The notes beneath the pieces are model-generated. The model saw nothing but the letters and a program-made list of their open reading frames with translations. It searched no databases and was not told where the DNA came from. The translations under genes and the position numbers were made by a program. Below are positions 55,404 through 63,572 of a stretch of 64,000 bases of DNA, piece after piece. Location of the stretch: assembly GCF_003833015.1 (NCBI RefSeq), contig NZ_RJLQ01000004.1, forward strand, positions 1-64,000, given 5' to 3'. Origin of the DNA: Clostridium sp. E02 (GTDB lineage Bacteria; Bacillota; Clostridia; Lachnospirales; Lachnospiraceae). Every line of letters begins with the position of its first letter. The first letter of the stretch is position 1.

Positions 55404-55868
55404 ATGAAGGGAAAAAGAGATCAGATAACTGGAGCGGTTCTTGTGATTTTGGGAATTGTGGTATTTTTAATGACCACTACATTTTCCATTCCCATCACAT
55501 CATCATATCCCGGGCCCAGGATGCTCCCGGATATAGCCGCATTTGGTTTTGTTGTTTGCGGATTAGGAATATTTATTGAGAGTGTTGTCAGTAAGAGAGA
55601 AGAAACTTGCTATTTAAAGAAAGAAGGTTGGTTAAAGGTAGGTCTTGTCTTTCTTATGATTGCGGGATATATTGCGGGAATGATGGTTGCAGGGTACTTG
55701 ATTACAACTCCTGTCATTCTGTATATACTGACAACAGTATTTGCAAAAGGGAGCAGTTCAACAATAAAAGGAAGAATCGTGTTTTCCTTATTGACGGCAG
55801 TAATTATTTATCTGATTTATGTGTTAGCATTCGGTCTGACTCTGCCGTCAGGTCTGCTGTTTAATTAG
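55404..55868 (+). CDS. tctB: Tripartite tricarboxylate transporter small membrane subunit (TctB-type)
   Basis: A 154-aa protein with four hydrophobic helices and the conserved SYPGPRMLPDIAAFG segment typical of TctB. It pairs with TctA to form the carrier. AAAGGAG lies before the ATG; tctC ends 22 bp upstream and tctA starts 8 bp downstream. Confidence 0.9.
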   Translation: MKGKRDQITGAVLVILGIVVFLMTTTFSIPITSSYPGPRMLPDIAAFGFVVCGLGIFIESVVSKREETCYLKKEGWLKVGLVFLMIAGYIAGMMVAGYLITTPVILYILTTVFAKGSSSTIKGRIVFSLLTAVIIYLIYVLAFGLTLPSGLLFN

Positions 55869-55876
55869 GAGGGCAT

Positions 55877-57370
55877 ATGACAGAATATTTACCTTATATT
55901 ATCAGCCAGTTAAGTACACCTGTTAATCTTCTGCTGATGTTGTCGGCAACGGTCATCGGGTTGATATTTGGTGCTATACCAGGTCTTTCCGGAACATTAG
56001 CAGTAATGCTTTTTATGCCTCTGACCTATAGTATGAATTCTGGAAGTGCAGTGATATTTCTGATTGCACTCTGGGTAGGCGGGTGTTCCGGTGCTTTTAT
56101 CGGTTCCGTTCTTCTGGGTATTCCAGGGTCCCCTTCTGCGGTTGCGACCTGCTTTGACGGATATCCCATGGCACAGAATGGGAAAGCTGGTAAGGCTCTG
56201 GCAATCGGCATGGTGGCTTCGTTTTCAGGAACATTTTTTAGTGCCATCTTTGGGGCTCTTTTAAGCCAGAAGGTTGCAAATGTTGCGTTTGCACTGGGAC
56301 CCTGGGAGTATTTCTCCCTTTGTTTTGTAGCAATTACCATGGTGCTGGCTATTTCCAAAGGAAATATGTTTAAGGGATTGTCCTCGGCGTCTGTGGGTTT
56401 GTTGTTTGCTTCCGTTGGATTCTCTCCAATTGATGCGGAACCACGCTTTGTATTTGATAACATGTATTTGATGAGCGGACTTGGAATGACGATCGTACTG
56501 ATCGGAATCTTCGGAGTTGCCCGTATCATAGAAGAGTATGGAAAGGGCTTCGGCGCCCTTCCGGAGGTAGATACCAAATCAATTAGGGGACTTGGTATTA
56601 CAATAGGAGAAATCCGGGAACAGCTTTTAAACATCTTCCGTTCTTTCGGAATCGGACTGGGGATCGGATTTTTGCCTGGAATGGGGGCGGGACTGTCTAA
56701 TCTGGTTGCTTATTCCAGTGCTAAGAATGCTTCAAAGACTCCGGATATGTTTGGAAAGGGCTGTCCTGACGGTATATGGGCTTCTGAGGTATCCAACAAT
56801 GCGGCGATTGGTGGTTCCATGATACCCATGTCTGCACTGGGAATTCCGGGAGACTCAACAACGGCTCTGCTGATTGGTGCTTTAACCATTCATGGACTGG
56901 AGATGGGACCAATGGTTTTTAAAAACAGCGGAAACGTAGTTTATCTTATGTTTGCCACTGTTGCGGTATGTGCATCTGTGATCCTGGTTTTACAGGCACT
57001 TGGTATGCGGGTGTTTCCCCTTATACTGAAGGTTCCTTACCATTATATGTATCCGGGGCTGATCATCATTTCCTTTGTAAGCGCATATGTTGATTCAGGA
57101 AGCTTATACAAATGCGGCATGATGCTGGTATTTGCTGCAGTCGGTATTTTAATGAGTTACGGAGGCCTTCCCACGGCACCTTTGATTCTTTCATTTATTT
57201 TAGGTCCGACATTGGAAAACAATATGTTAAAGGCCTTCCAGTATTCCGGGAGCGCTGCTGCGTTTTTCACCAGACCAATATCCGGTATTCTTATGATTAT
57301 TGGAATTCTGTGTATCTTTTCGCCGGTCATTCGGACTATGGCGGGCAAATTAAGAAATAAACAAGCATAA
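55877..57370 (+). CDS. tctA: Tripartite tricarboxylate transporter large membrane subunit (TctA-type)
   Basis: A 497-aa permease with about eleven hydrophobic helices. The two family motifs are visible: GAIPGLSGTLAVMLFMPLTY (in GLSGTLAVML) and GFLPGMGAGLSNLVAYSSAK, plus GIPGDSTTALLIGAL. It moves the captured carboxylate into the cell using an ion gradient. AGGAGG precedes the start. Confidence 0.93.
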   Translation: MTEYLPYIISQLSTPVNLLLMLSATVIGLIFGAIPGLSGTLAVMLFMPLTYSMNSGSAVIFLIALWVGGCSGAFIGSVLLGIPGSPSAVATCFDGYPMAQNGKAGKALAIGMVASFSGTFFSAIFGALLSQKVANVAFALGPWEYFSLCFVAITMVLAISKGNMFKGLSSASVGLLFASVGFSPIDAEPRFVFDNMYLMSGLGMTIVLIGIFGVARIIEEYGKGFGALPEVDTKSIRGLGITIGEIREQLLNIFRSFGIGLGIGFLPGMGAGLSNLVAYSSAKNASKTPDMFGKGCPDGIWASEVSNNAAIGGSMIPMSALGIPGDSTTALLIGALTIHGLEMGPMVFKNSGNVVYLMFATVAVCASVILVLQALGMRVFPLILKVPYHYMYPGLIIISFVSAYVDSGSLYKCGMMLVFAAVGILMSYGGLPTAPLILSFILGPTLENNMLKAFQYSGSAAAFFTRPISGILMIIGILCIFSPVIRTMAGKLRNKQA

Positions 57371-57383
57371 GGAGGCATATGAA

Positions 57384-58244
57384 ATGCCACTAAACAGTAC
57401 TTCTACAACGAGTCTTCCGCCAGAAAAGCTTATGGAACGCTGCTGTCGGACTCCATGGGTCAGCTATCTTGAACCATTTAGAATGGCACCCGGGGTTTAT
57501 TATGTATCAGGAAATGACTGGGTAGCCTGTTATCTGATTGATACAGGTGATGGACTGATTCTCATTGATACAGCCATGCATGAAACCTGTTATTTGATGC
57601 TGGAGAGTATACGTGAACTGGGATTTGATCCAATGAATATTAAAAAAATTCTTCTGACGCATGCCCATAGTGATCATATGGGGGCGGCCAGAACCTTAAA
57701 GGAGCTGACAGGAGCAGAAATCTATCTTGGAAAGAGGGATTTATTCATTGTCAAAGAAAGAAAGGATCTTATTCTCAGCGATGGCTTTACTTGCGGAGAT
57801 ATTGATCCGGATAAGATTTATTCAGACAATGAGCCGGTCAGGCTGGGGAATATCACCATACATACCATATCATCCCCTGGGCACACTCCAGGCTGTACTT
57901 CTATGATGTTTGATGTAGCAGATCGGAATGGGAAAACCTATACCTGTGCCATACACGGCGGGGTGGGGTTAAATACCTTGTCCCGGAAATATCTGATCGA
58001 AAACGGATTGCCTCTTTCTTTACAGCAGGAATTCATTGATGGACTGAAGAAGCTTGACCAGCTCCATGTGGATATCTGTCTTCCGTCTCACACGAATCAG
58101 GTGGGGATGATTCCTCTGATTAGTCAGGTTACGGACGAATTTAATCCGTTTTTGGACGAAACAATATGGCATGAGCTGATGCAGGAGAGGATCAAACGGA
58201 TGGAACAGATGATGATTCAGGAAAACGAGTCAGTTTTGGAATAG
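57384..58244 (+). CDS. MBL-fold hydrolase in the carboxylate cluster
   Basis: A 286-aa metallo-beta-lactamase fold protein with THAHSDHMGAAR (about 92-103), PGHTPGCTSM and a late PSHTNQ His; the order resembles class B3 and related hydrolases. No signal peptide is visible, so it acts in the cytoplasm. It is 13 bp behind tctA and part of the transport operon. A lactonase opening galactaro- or glucarolactone is one idea, based on context only. AAGGAGG precedes the ATG. Confidence 0.85.
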   Translation: MPLNSTSTTSLPPEKLMERCCRTPWVSYLEPFRMAPGVYYVSGNDWVACYLIDTGDGLILIDTAMHETCYLMLESIRELGFDPMNIKKILLTHAHSDHMGAARTLKELTGAEIYLGKRDLFIVKERKDLILSDGFTCGDIDPDKIYSDNEPVRLGNITIHTISSPGHTPGCTSMMFDVADRNGKTYTCAIHGGVGLNTLSRKYLIENGLPLSLQQEFIDGLKKLDQLHVDICLPSHTNQVGMIPLISQVTDEFNPFLDETIWHELMQERIKRMEQMMIQENESVLE

Positions 58245-58271
58245 GTAAATCATACAGATATCTTAATTAAA

Positions 58272-58319
58272 ACAGTCCCGAAAGGTCCATTTCAATATGG
58301 CTTCGGGGCTGCTTTTTTA
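58272..58319 (+). terminator. Terminator of the tct operon
   Basis: AGTCCCGAA and TTCGGGGCT arms with an inner GGTCCATT/AATATGG pairing form a stem followed by CTTTTTT. Confidence 0.82.
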
Positions 58320-58423
58320 CAGATACTTTAGGATAATCATAATAATAACAGAAAGAAAATGGACATCGTCTTTTTCTTATAGTAAAATGAACCAAACAGG
58401 ATAAACAGAAGGAAGGAATCCAT

Positions 58424-60313
58424 ATGGGAAAGATTGCTTTGCTTGTTTCTAGAGAAGAGATGATTTATCAGGCGCATAATATTCTTCAGGAGAAAAACGA
58501 TGAGATTGGGGAAATGAGGGTAATTAAAACAGAGGATACGGTTTCTGAAGCCCGTCAGTCCATTGCAAACGGTGCATCTATTATTATTGCAAGAGGCCTC
58601 CAAGCTTCTCTCATGAAGCAGTATACCGACATTCCAGTCGTGGAAATCGTCATTACTGCCCAGGAGATGGCACTTTTAGTCAGCAAGGCGAAGCAGATTT
58701 TAAAAAAAGATAATCCGGCCCTTGGAGTAGTGGGATTTAAAAATATGTTTTGTGACATGTCTTACTTTGATACCATTTACGGAATTGAAATGCGGACGTA
58801 TTTTGCAGAAAAAGGAGATCTTCTGGAGGATATAGCCAGACAGGCAGTCCGTGACGGGGTGGATTTGATCATTGGAGGGGATACTGCAGTAGGGATTGCA
58901 GGCGAGGCAGGCATACCATCCCTGTTTCTCTCCAACACAGAGGATTCCATGAGAAATGCCCTGTCTATGGCAGAAAGCGTTGATTATGCAATGGGAGTGG
59001 AAAAACGCAATGCTGCTCAGATCGAGACGCTTCTTGATTATTCCTTTAATGGAGTGGCAAGGCTTGATTCAACGGGTAAGATCGTGGATGTCAATGCCAC
59101 CTTGGAGGATATTTTGGACAAAAAGAAAGAGGAAATACTTCTAAAGACAGCTGGTAATGTATTTCCAGAGCTTTTAAGCGAACCATTTTATCAGGTACTG
59201 GAATACGGAAAAGAATCATATTCCCTGTTTATGGAAATTAACCGGACGTCTATATTTGCAATTGTAGCTCCGGTTGTAATCGACAAGCGGGTTGAGGGAG
59301 CCATTCTTACCTGCCATCGCATGAAACGAAAACAGCGCAGGGAAGGGGACTTAAAAGGGAAGCATCAGTTAAAGGGGGCGGTGGCTCTGGGAGAATTTCA
59401 AGATATTCTTCAGGAGTCTAAGTCCATGCAGGACTGCCTTCGCCTTGCAAAGCTCTATGCACTTTCAGAAAAAACGGTTTTAATTACCGGAGAGCCGGGC
59501 ACAGAAATACAGCTTCTGGCTCAGTGTATTCACAATGCAGGAATTTATAGAGATGGGCCATTTACAGCACTGTCTTGTGAAGGGTTCAGCGAAGAGGCCC
59601 AGTATGAGATGATTTTTGGGGATAAGGGAGCTATTGTTTCATCAAGAGGAGGATCTCTGCTTTTAGAAGATGTACAGGCCCTAACAAAGGGGAACCAGTA
59701 CCGGCTTTACCAGCTGATCCGTCATAAGCAAAGACTTGGGAAGGATGGTTTACGACATGCGGGAACGACGGTTCGGGTTATGGTGACTTCATCTGTTCCA
59801 ATATCATCTCTGGCGGAAGTGGGAATCCTGCGGCAAGATTTATATTATTTGTTAGAAGGTTTGTCAGTTAGAATCCCTTCTTTGAGGGAACGAAAAGAAG
59901 ATTTAGAAGGAAAGATACGTGGATCTATAAGGAATTGCTGCGAACATTATTCAAGATTTCATGTGCTGACCCAGGGGGCTTACAAGCTTTTGTTAGATTT
60001 GGCATGGAGAGGAAATCTGGTGCAGGTGGAGAATTTTTGTGAACGGCTGATTTTGACAGCAAATAAAAGAAGTCTTGATGAGGGAGCAGTGGAGAATCTG
60101 TTTCACAAGCTGTATCCGGGAGAAACCGGAGTGAAACTTAACGGAGCTGGAGAAAAGGATGGGGTAACGCCGGAAGAATCCTGTCCTCCGGAGGCAGCAA
60201 AAATAAGAGAAATCCTGTTAAAACACGGTGGGAGCAGAGAAAAAACAGCAAAGGAGCTGGGAATCAGTAAATCCACTTTGTGGAGAAAAATGAAAAAACA
60301 TCATTTGAGATGA
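58424..60313 (+). CDS. PrpR_N-PAS-AAA-Fis regulator with degenerate AAA+ domain
   Basis: A 629-aa regulator with the domain order of sigma-54 activators: PrpR N-terminal sensing domain (about 1-190), PAS (about 200-300), AAA+ (about 325-540) and a Fis-type helix-turn-helix (about 596-629; ELGISKSTLWRKMKKH). The AAA+ domain is degenerate: Walker A reads GEPGTEIQ (357 on) without the Lys, and GAFTGA is gone, the region reading IFGDKGAIVSS (397-407). It therefore should not activate sigma-54 and probably works at SigA promoters. A -35/-10 pair TGGACA-N17-TAAAAT lies near 58357. Its stop codon TGA is the first unit of the 11-bp array. Confidence 0.9.
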   Translation: MGKIALLVSREEMIYQAHNILQEKNDEIGEMRVIKTEDTVSEARQSIANGASIIIARGLQASLMKQYTDIPVVEIVITAQEMALLVSKAKQILKKDNPALGVVGFKNMFCDMSYFDTIYGIEMRTYFAEKGDLLEDIARQAVRDGVDLIIGGDTAVGIAGEAGIPSLFLSNTEDSMRNALSMAESVDYAMGVEKRNAAQIETLLDYSFNGVARLDSTGKIVDVNATLEDILDKKKEEILLKTAGNVFPELLSEPFYQVLEYGKESYSLFMEINRTSIFAIVAPVVIDKRVEGAILTCHRMKRKQRREGDLKGKHQLKGAVALGEFQDILQESKSMQDCLRLAKLYALSEKTVLITGEPGTEIQLLAQCIHNAGIYRDGPFTALSCEGFSEEAQYEMIFGDKGAIVSSRGGSLLLEDVQALTKGNQYRLYQLIRHKQRLGKDGLRHAGTTVRVMVTSSVPISSLAEVGILRQDLYYLLEGLSVRIPSLRERKEDLEGKIRGSIRNCCEHYSRFHVLTQGAYKLLLDLAWRGNLVQVENFCERLILTANKRSLDEGAVENLFHKLYPGETGVKLNGAGEKDGVTPEESCPPEAAKIREILLKHGGSREKTAKELGISKSTLWRKMKKHHLR

Positions 60314-60362
60314 AGCTAAAATGAAACGAAAATGACATTATAATGACATGGATATGAAATGA
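60311..60362 (+). promoter_or_regulatory. 11-bp phased repeat array upstream of the garR operon
   Basis: TGA-led units start at 60311, 60322, 60333, 60344 and 60355, exactly 11 bp apart (TGAAGCTAAAA, TGAAACGAAAA, TGACATTATAA, TGACATGGATA, TGAAATGATA). The second unit closely matches the garD units TGAAACAAAAG. The last unit starts 78 bp before TATAAT, identical to the garD spacing. Confidence 0.7.
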
Positions 60363-60378
60363 TAGGGGATTTGTATAA

Positions 60379-60507
60379 ATGAATCAGTTCCATTTGTTAA
60401 TTCCGCCCATAGTAGTTATTTTGGCTTTTTTTTATAATTACTGCAGAGGTGGAATGATTCCATCGGTCACTGCAAATAGAATAAAAAAAGTGAGGGAAAG
60501 CAAATGA
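60379..60507 (+). CDS. Candidate 42-codon hydrophobic small protein
   Basis: ATG at 60379 opens a frame that ends with TGA at 60505-60507, overlapping the garR start as ATGA. The product has one hydrophobic stretch (LLIPPIVVILAFFY, about residues 6-19) and a basic end (RIKKVRESK). AGGGG lies about 11 nt upstream. Against it, the frame runs over the proposed promoter elements at 60401-60438, so both cannot easily be true; chance opening is plausible at this length. Confidence 0.25.
   Translation: MNQFHLLIPPIVVILAFFYNYCRGGMIPSVTANRIKKVRESK
60401..60438 (+). promoter_or_regulatory. garR operon promoter with shared TTCYGCCMATAG element
   Basis: TTCCGCCCATAG at 60401-60412 and TATAAT at 60433-60438 reproduce the garD layout: GCC starts 28 bp before TATAAT in both, and both continue as TATAATTAC. 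There is no usable -35 box, so an activator is expected. Confidence 0.6.
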
Positions 60508-61394
60508 AAATTGGATTTATCGGTTTGGGAATTATGGGAAGACCTATGGCAAAGAACCTGTTAAAAGCAGGTCATGAGTTAGTTGTGTTTGATTTTAATA
60601 AAGAAGCAATTGCAGACTTGGTTTCCTGCGGCGCAGTTTCAACTAAAACAGGAAAAGATTTAGCTTCCCAGTGTGACGTTGTGATTACCATGGTGCCAAA
60701 CTCTCCTCATGTAAGAGCAGCAGTTTTAGGCGAAAACGGCGTAGCAGAGGGTGCAAAGCCTGGTACTGTAGTCATTGATATGAGCTCCATTGATCCAACT
60801 GAGAGCAGAGCCATAGGAGCAGAACTTGAGAAGCTTGGAATTGATATGCTTGATGCACCAGTTTCCGGCGGAGAGCCAAAGGCAGTTGACGGAACCTTAT
60901 CTGTTATGGTGGGTGGAAAGAAAGAATTGTTTGACAAATATTATGATATGCTTATGGTTATGGCAGGTTCTGTTGTTTACGTCGGAGAACTTGGCGCAGG
61001 AAATGTGGCAAAGCTGGCGAATCAGATCGTTGTTGCAATAAATATTGCGGCTGTATCAGAAGCGCTTACCTTTGCTAAAAAAGCAGGAACGGATCCGGAG
61101 CTTGTATATCAGGCGATTCGCGGCGGTCTGGCAGGTTCCACAGTTATGGACGCCAAAGCACCTATGATGCTAAGCAGAAATTTCAACCCTGGCTTCCGTA
61201 TCGAACTGCACATCAAGGATTTAAACAACGCACTGAATGCAGCTCATAATGTAAGCTCTCCAGTACCTCTTACAGGACAGTTAATGGAGATTATGCAGGG
61301 ACTGAGAGCAGATGGATTTGATAAAGAGGACCATTCTAGCATTGTGAAATATTATGAAAAAATCGCAAATACAACCGTAGAGCCGCTGACATAA
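60504..61394 (+). CDS. garR: Tartronate semialdehyde reductase (2-hydroxy-3-oxopropionate reductase)
   Basis: Reduces tartronate semialdehyde to D-glycerate with NADH. The 296-aa beta-hydroxyacid dehydrogenase has the start KIGFIGLGIMGRPMAKNLL, the substrate motif DAPVSGGEPKAVDGTLS and catalytic Lys in GNVAKLANQ. It is very close to E. coli GarR as I recall it, including AIRGGLAGSTVMDAKAPM. AGGG precedes the ATG. It is the first enzyme of an operon with the lyase, garK and a regulator. Confidence 0.96.
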   Translation: MKIGFIGLGIMGRPMAKNLLKAGHELVVFDFNKEAIADLVSCGAVSTKTGKDLASQCDVVITMVPNSPHVRAAVLGENGVAEGAKPGTVVIDMSSIDPTESRAIGAELEKLGIDMLDAPVSGGEPKAVDGTLSVMVGGKKELFDKYYDMLMVMAGSVVYVGELGAGNVAKLANQIVVAINIAAVSEALTFAKKAGTDPELVYQAIRGGLAGSTVMDAKAPMMLSRNFNPGFRIELHIKDLNNALNAAHNVSSPVPLTGQLMEIMQGLRADGFDKEDHSSIVKYYEKIANTTVEPLT

Positions 61395-61415
61395 ACCGGA
61401 CGGAGAGGACAAAAC

Positions 61416-62315
61416 ATGAATACAGATTTTATCAAAGGTGTTATCGTACCGATTCTCACGCCCATTGACGAGAATGAGCTGATTGATGAAACGAGATTAA
61501 GAGATCAGGTTGATTATGTCATTAACGGCGGTGTGCTTGGTATTCTGGCATTCGGAAGCAACGGCGAGTTTTACGTGGTGGAAGATGATGAGATGGAGCG
61601 TGGTCTGAAAATCATGGTAGATCAGGCAGCAGGAAGAGTTCCGGTTTATTTTGGCATTGGTGCCATCAGCACGAAAAAGTGCTGCCGTTTGGCTAAGATG
61701 GCGGTAGAAAATGGAGCGGCAGGTATTTCCTTGCTTCAACCCATGTTTTTAAAGCCAACGGAAGCAGAACTTTATCTCCATTTCAAAACAATCGCAGAAT
61801 CCGTACCAGGGACTCCGGTGCTGCTTTATAATAATCCCGGGCGTGTGGGATATACCATGTCAGGCAGTATGGTTGAGCGTCTGGCAAAAGGAATCCCCAA
61901 TATTGTGGGCATGAAGGATACGAGTGGCGATATCACCCAAACAGCAGAATTCATACGCAGAACCCGCAGCACAGGCTTTAAAGTATTCGGTGGAAAAGAT
62001 ACTCTGTTATATGCATCCATGTGCCATGGCGCAGTAGGCGGTGTGTGTACAGCTGCCAACTTTATGCCGGAGCTGATTACCGATGTATACAACAAATATA
62101 TAGCAGGTGATTTCGAAGGCTCTCTGGAAGCACAGTTTAAATTAAATCCGGTCCGCCTCTCCATGGATCCAGCAAGCTTCCCGGTAGCGGCTAAGGATAT
62201 GGCAAATTTAAGAGGAAGAAACGTAGGACTTCCTTATAAACCCAATCTTGCCACTTCGGAAGGACCGGTATTAAACCAGATCAGAAAAGAGATGGAAACG
62301 GCAGGGCTGATCTAG
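61416..62315 (+). CDS. DapA/NanA-family lyase, probable 5-keto-4-deoxyglucarate aldolase
   Basis: A 299-aa class I aldolase of the DapA family. The Schiff-base Lys is Lys167 (GMKDTSGD), the catalytic Tyr is Tyr138 (LLYNNPGRVGY), and the substrate loop GSNGE (47-51) differs from the GTTGE of DapA. In the galactarate pathway the step between GarD and GarR is cleavage of 5-keto-4-deoxyglucarate to pyruvate and tartronate semialdehyde, done in E. coli by the unrelated GarL. No garL is present, so this protein is the best candidate. Dehydration to 2-ketoglutarate semialdehyde, as in KdgD, is the alternative, but then garR and garK would have no substrate. Confidence 0.85.
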   Translation: MNTDFIKGVIVPILTPIDENELIDETRLRDQVDYVINGGVLGILAFGSNGEFYVVEDDEMERGLKIMVDQAAGRVPVYFGIGAISTKKCCRLAKMAVENGAAGISLLQPMFLKPTEAELYLHFKTIAESVPGTPVLLYNNPGRVGYTMSGSMVERLAKGIPNIVGMKDTSGDITQTAEFIRRTRSTGFKVFGGKDTLLYASMCHGAVGGVCTAANFMPELITDVYNKYIAGDFEGSLEAQFKLNPVRLSMDPASFPVAAKDMANLRGRNVGLPYKPNLATSEGPVLNQIRKEMETAGLI

Positions 62316-62332
62316 TTATAAGGAGAAAAAGG

Positions 62333-62365
62333 CAGGCTGGTGGCTGTAAATAGGCTGCCAGCCTG
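62333..62365 (+). other. Internal stem-loop between the lyase gene and garK
   Basis: CAGGCTGG and CCAGCCTG form a perfect 8-bp stem with further pairing inside, followed by TTTGTTGG. It resembles a weak terminator and may lower or stabilise garK expression relative to the first genes. Confidence 0.6.
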
Positions 62366-62401
62366 TTTGTTGGATTTTGGTGTAAGAGGAAGGGGTAGAC
62401 G

Positions 62402-63544
62402 ATGAAATTTTTATTTGCATCCGATTCATTTAAGGGATCTTTAGCATCGGAAGAAATTGTAAAAATATTGACAAAAACAGCCAAAAGCATTTTCCCAGAC
62501 TGTAAGTGTAGCGGAGTCTCGGTTGCGGACGGAGGCGAAGGGACGATAGAGGCGGTAATCAATGCCATGAACGGCCAGATTAAATCAGTTGCAGTACATG
62601 GTCCTCTTATGGAAGAGACAACGGCAGTGTACGGAGTATTTGATGGCAGCCATGCAGTCATTGAGATGGCAAAAGCTTCCGGACTTCCCATGGTTCCGAC
62701 AGAAAAGAGAAACCCTCTTTACACCACGACGTTTGGGACTGGGGAACTGATCAAAGCAGCTTTGGATGAGGGCTACAGAAACATTGCCATTGCAATTGGC
62801 GGAAGTGCCACCAATGACGGTGGTATGGGAGCCATGACTGCTCTTGGTGTGAAATTCCTTGATAAAGCTGGTAATCAGCTAACTGGTTACGGCACTGACT
62901 TGGGAAACGTAGACCGTATTGATGTAAGTGGACTTCATCCGGCTGTGAAAGAGACGGAATTTACTGTAATGTGTGACGTTATAAATCCACTGACCGGTCA
63001 AGACGGCGCCACCTATACCTTTGGGAAGCAAAAAGGAGGAACACCTGAGATGCTTGAACGGTTGGAAAATGATATGAAGTCCTATGCAGAAAAGCTCTTA
63101 GAACTGACTGGCATTGATGCAGATCAAATACAAGGAACGGGAGCAGCCGGAGGTCTCGGTGCCGCTTTAAACGTATTTTTAAATGCAGATATGAAATCAG
63201 GAATCGAAACGGTTCTGGATCTGATTCAGTTTGATTCCCTGTTAGAGGGGGTAGATTTAGTCATTACGGGAGAAGGCAGAATGGATGGACAGTCGGTTTT
63301 TGGTAAGGTTCCAAGTGGAATTGGGATGCGGTGCAAGAAAAAAGCCATTCCCGCTGTTGCTATTGTGGGCGGAATGGGAGATGGGGCTGAAAAAATCTAT
63401 GAATTTGGGATTGAGAGCATAACCACGACCATTCAGGCGGCAATGCCTATAGAAGAGGCAATGGAGCGGTCGGTGGAACTGTACGAGAAAGCAGCACAGC
63501 GTACGTTTCGTATGTTGAGAGCAGGACTGAATTTGAAGGAATAA
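62402..63544 (+). CDS. garK: Glycerate 2-kinase
   Basis: Phosphorylates D-glycerate to 2-phosphoglycerate, the last step linking galactarate to glycolysis. The 380-aa protein of the GarK/GlxK family begins FLFASDSFKGSLAS and has SVADGGEGT, IAIGGSATNDGGMGA, GTGAAGGLGAAL and VITGEGRMDGQS. All motifs are present. It is third in the operon, 86 bp after the lyase gene. GAAGGGG precedes the ATG. Confidence 0.95.
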   Translation: MKFLFASDSFKGSLASEEIVKILTKTAKSIFPDCKCSGVSVADGGEGTIEAVINAMNGQIKSVAVHGPLMEETTAVYGVFDGSHAVIEMAKASGLPMVPTEKRNPLYTTTFGTGELIKAALDEGYRNIAIAIGGSATNDGGMGAMTALGVKFLDKAGNQLTGYGTDLGNVDRIDVSGLHPAVKETEFTVMCDVINPLTGQDGATYTFGKQKGGTPEMLERLENDMKSYAEKLLELTGIDADQIQGTGAAGGLGAALNVFLNADMKSGIETVLDLIQFDSLLEGVDLVITGEGRMDGQSVFGKVPSGIGMRCKKKAIPAVAIVGGMGDGAEKIYEFGIESITTTIQAAMPIEEAMERSVELYEKAAQRTFRMLRAGLNLKE

Positions 63545-63572
63545 AAAGGGGATAGGAGAACAGGAGGGGAAA

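Noticed and set aside
56026-56634. Minus-strand 202-aa frame opposite tctA
   Set aside because: Low-complexity shadow of the TctA coding sequence, whose motifs are intact on the plus strand.
60421-60445. Sigma-54 promoter from TTGGC and CTGC before garR
   Set aside because: GG and GC are 18 bp apart instead of 10, so the spacing is wrong.
62281-62691. Minus-strand frame across the lyase-garK junction
   Set aside because: It overlaps two well-supported genes and a hairpin; no start signal is visible.
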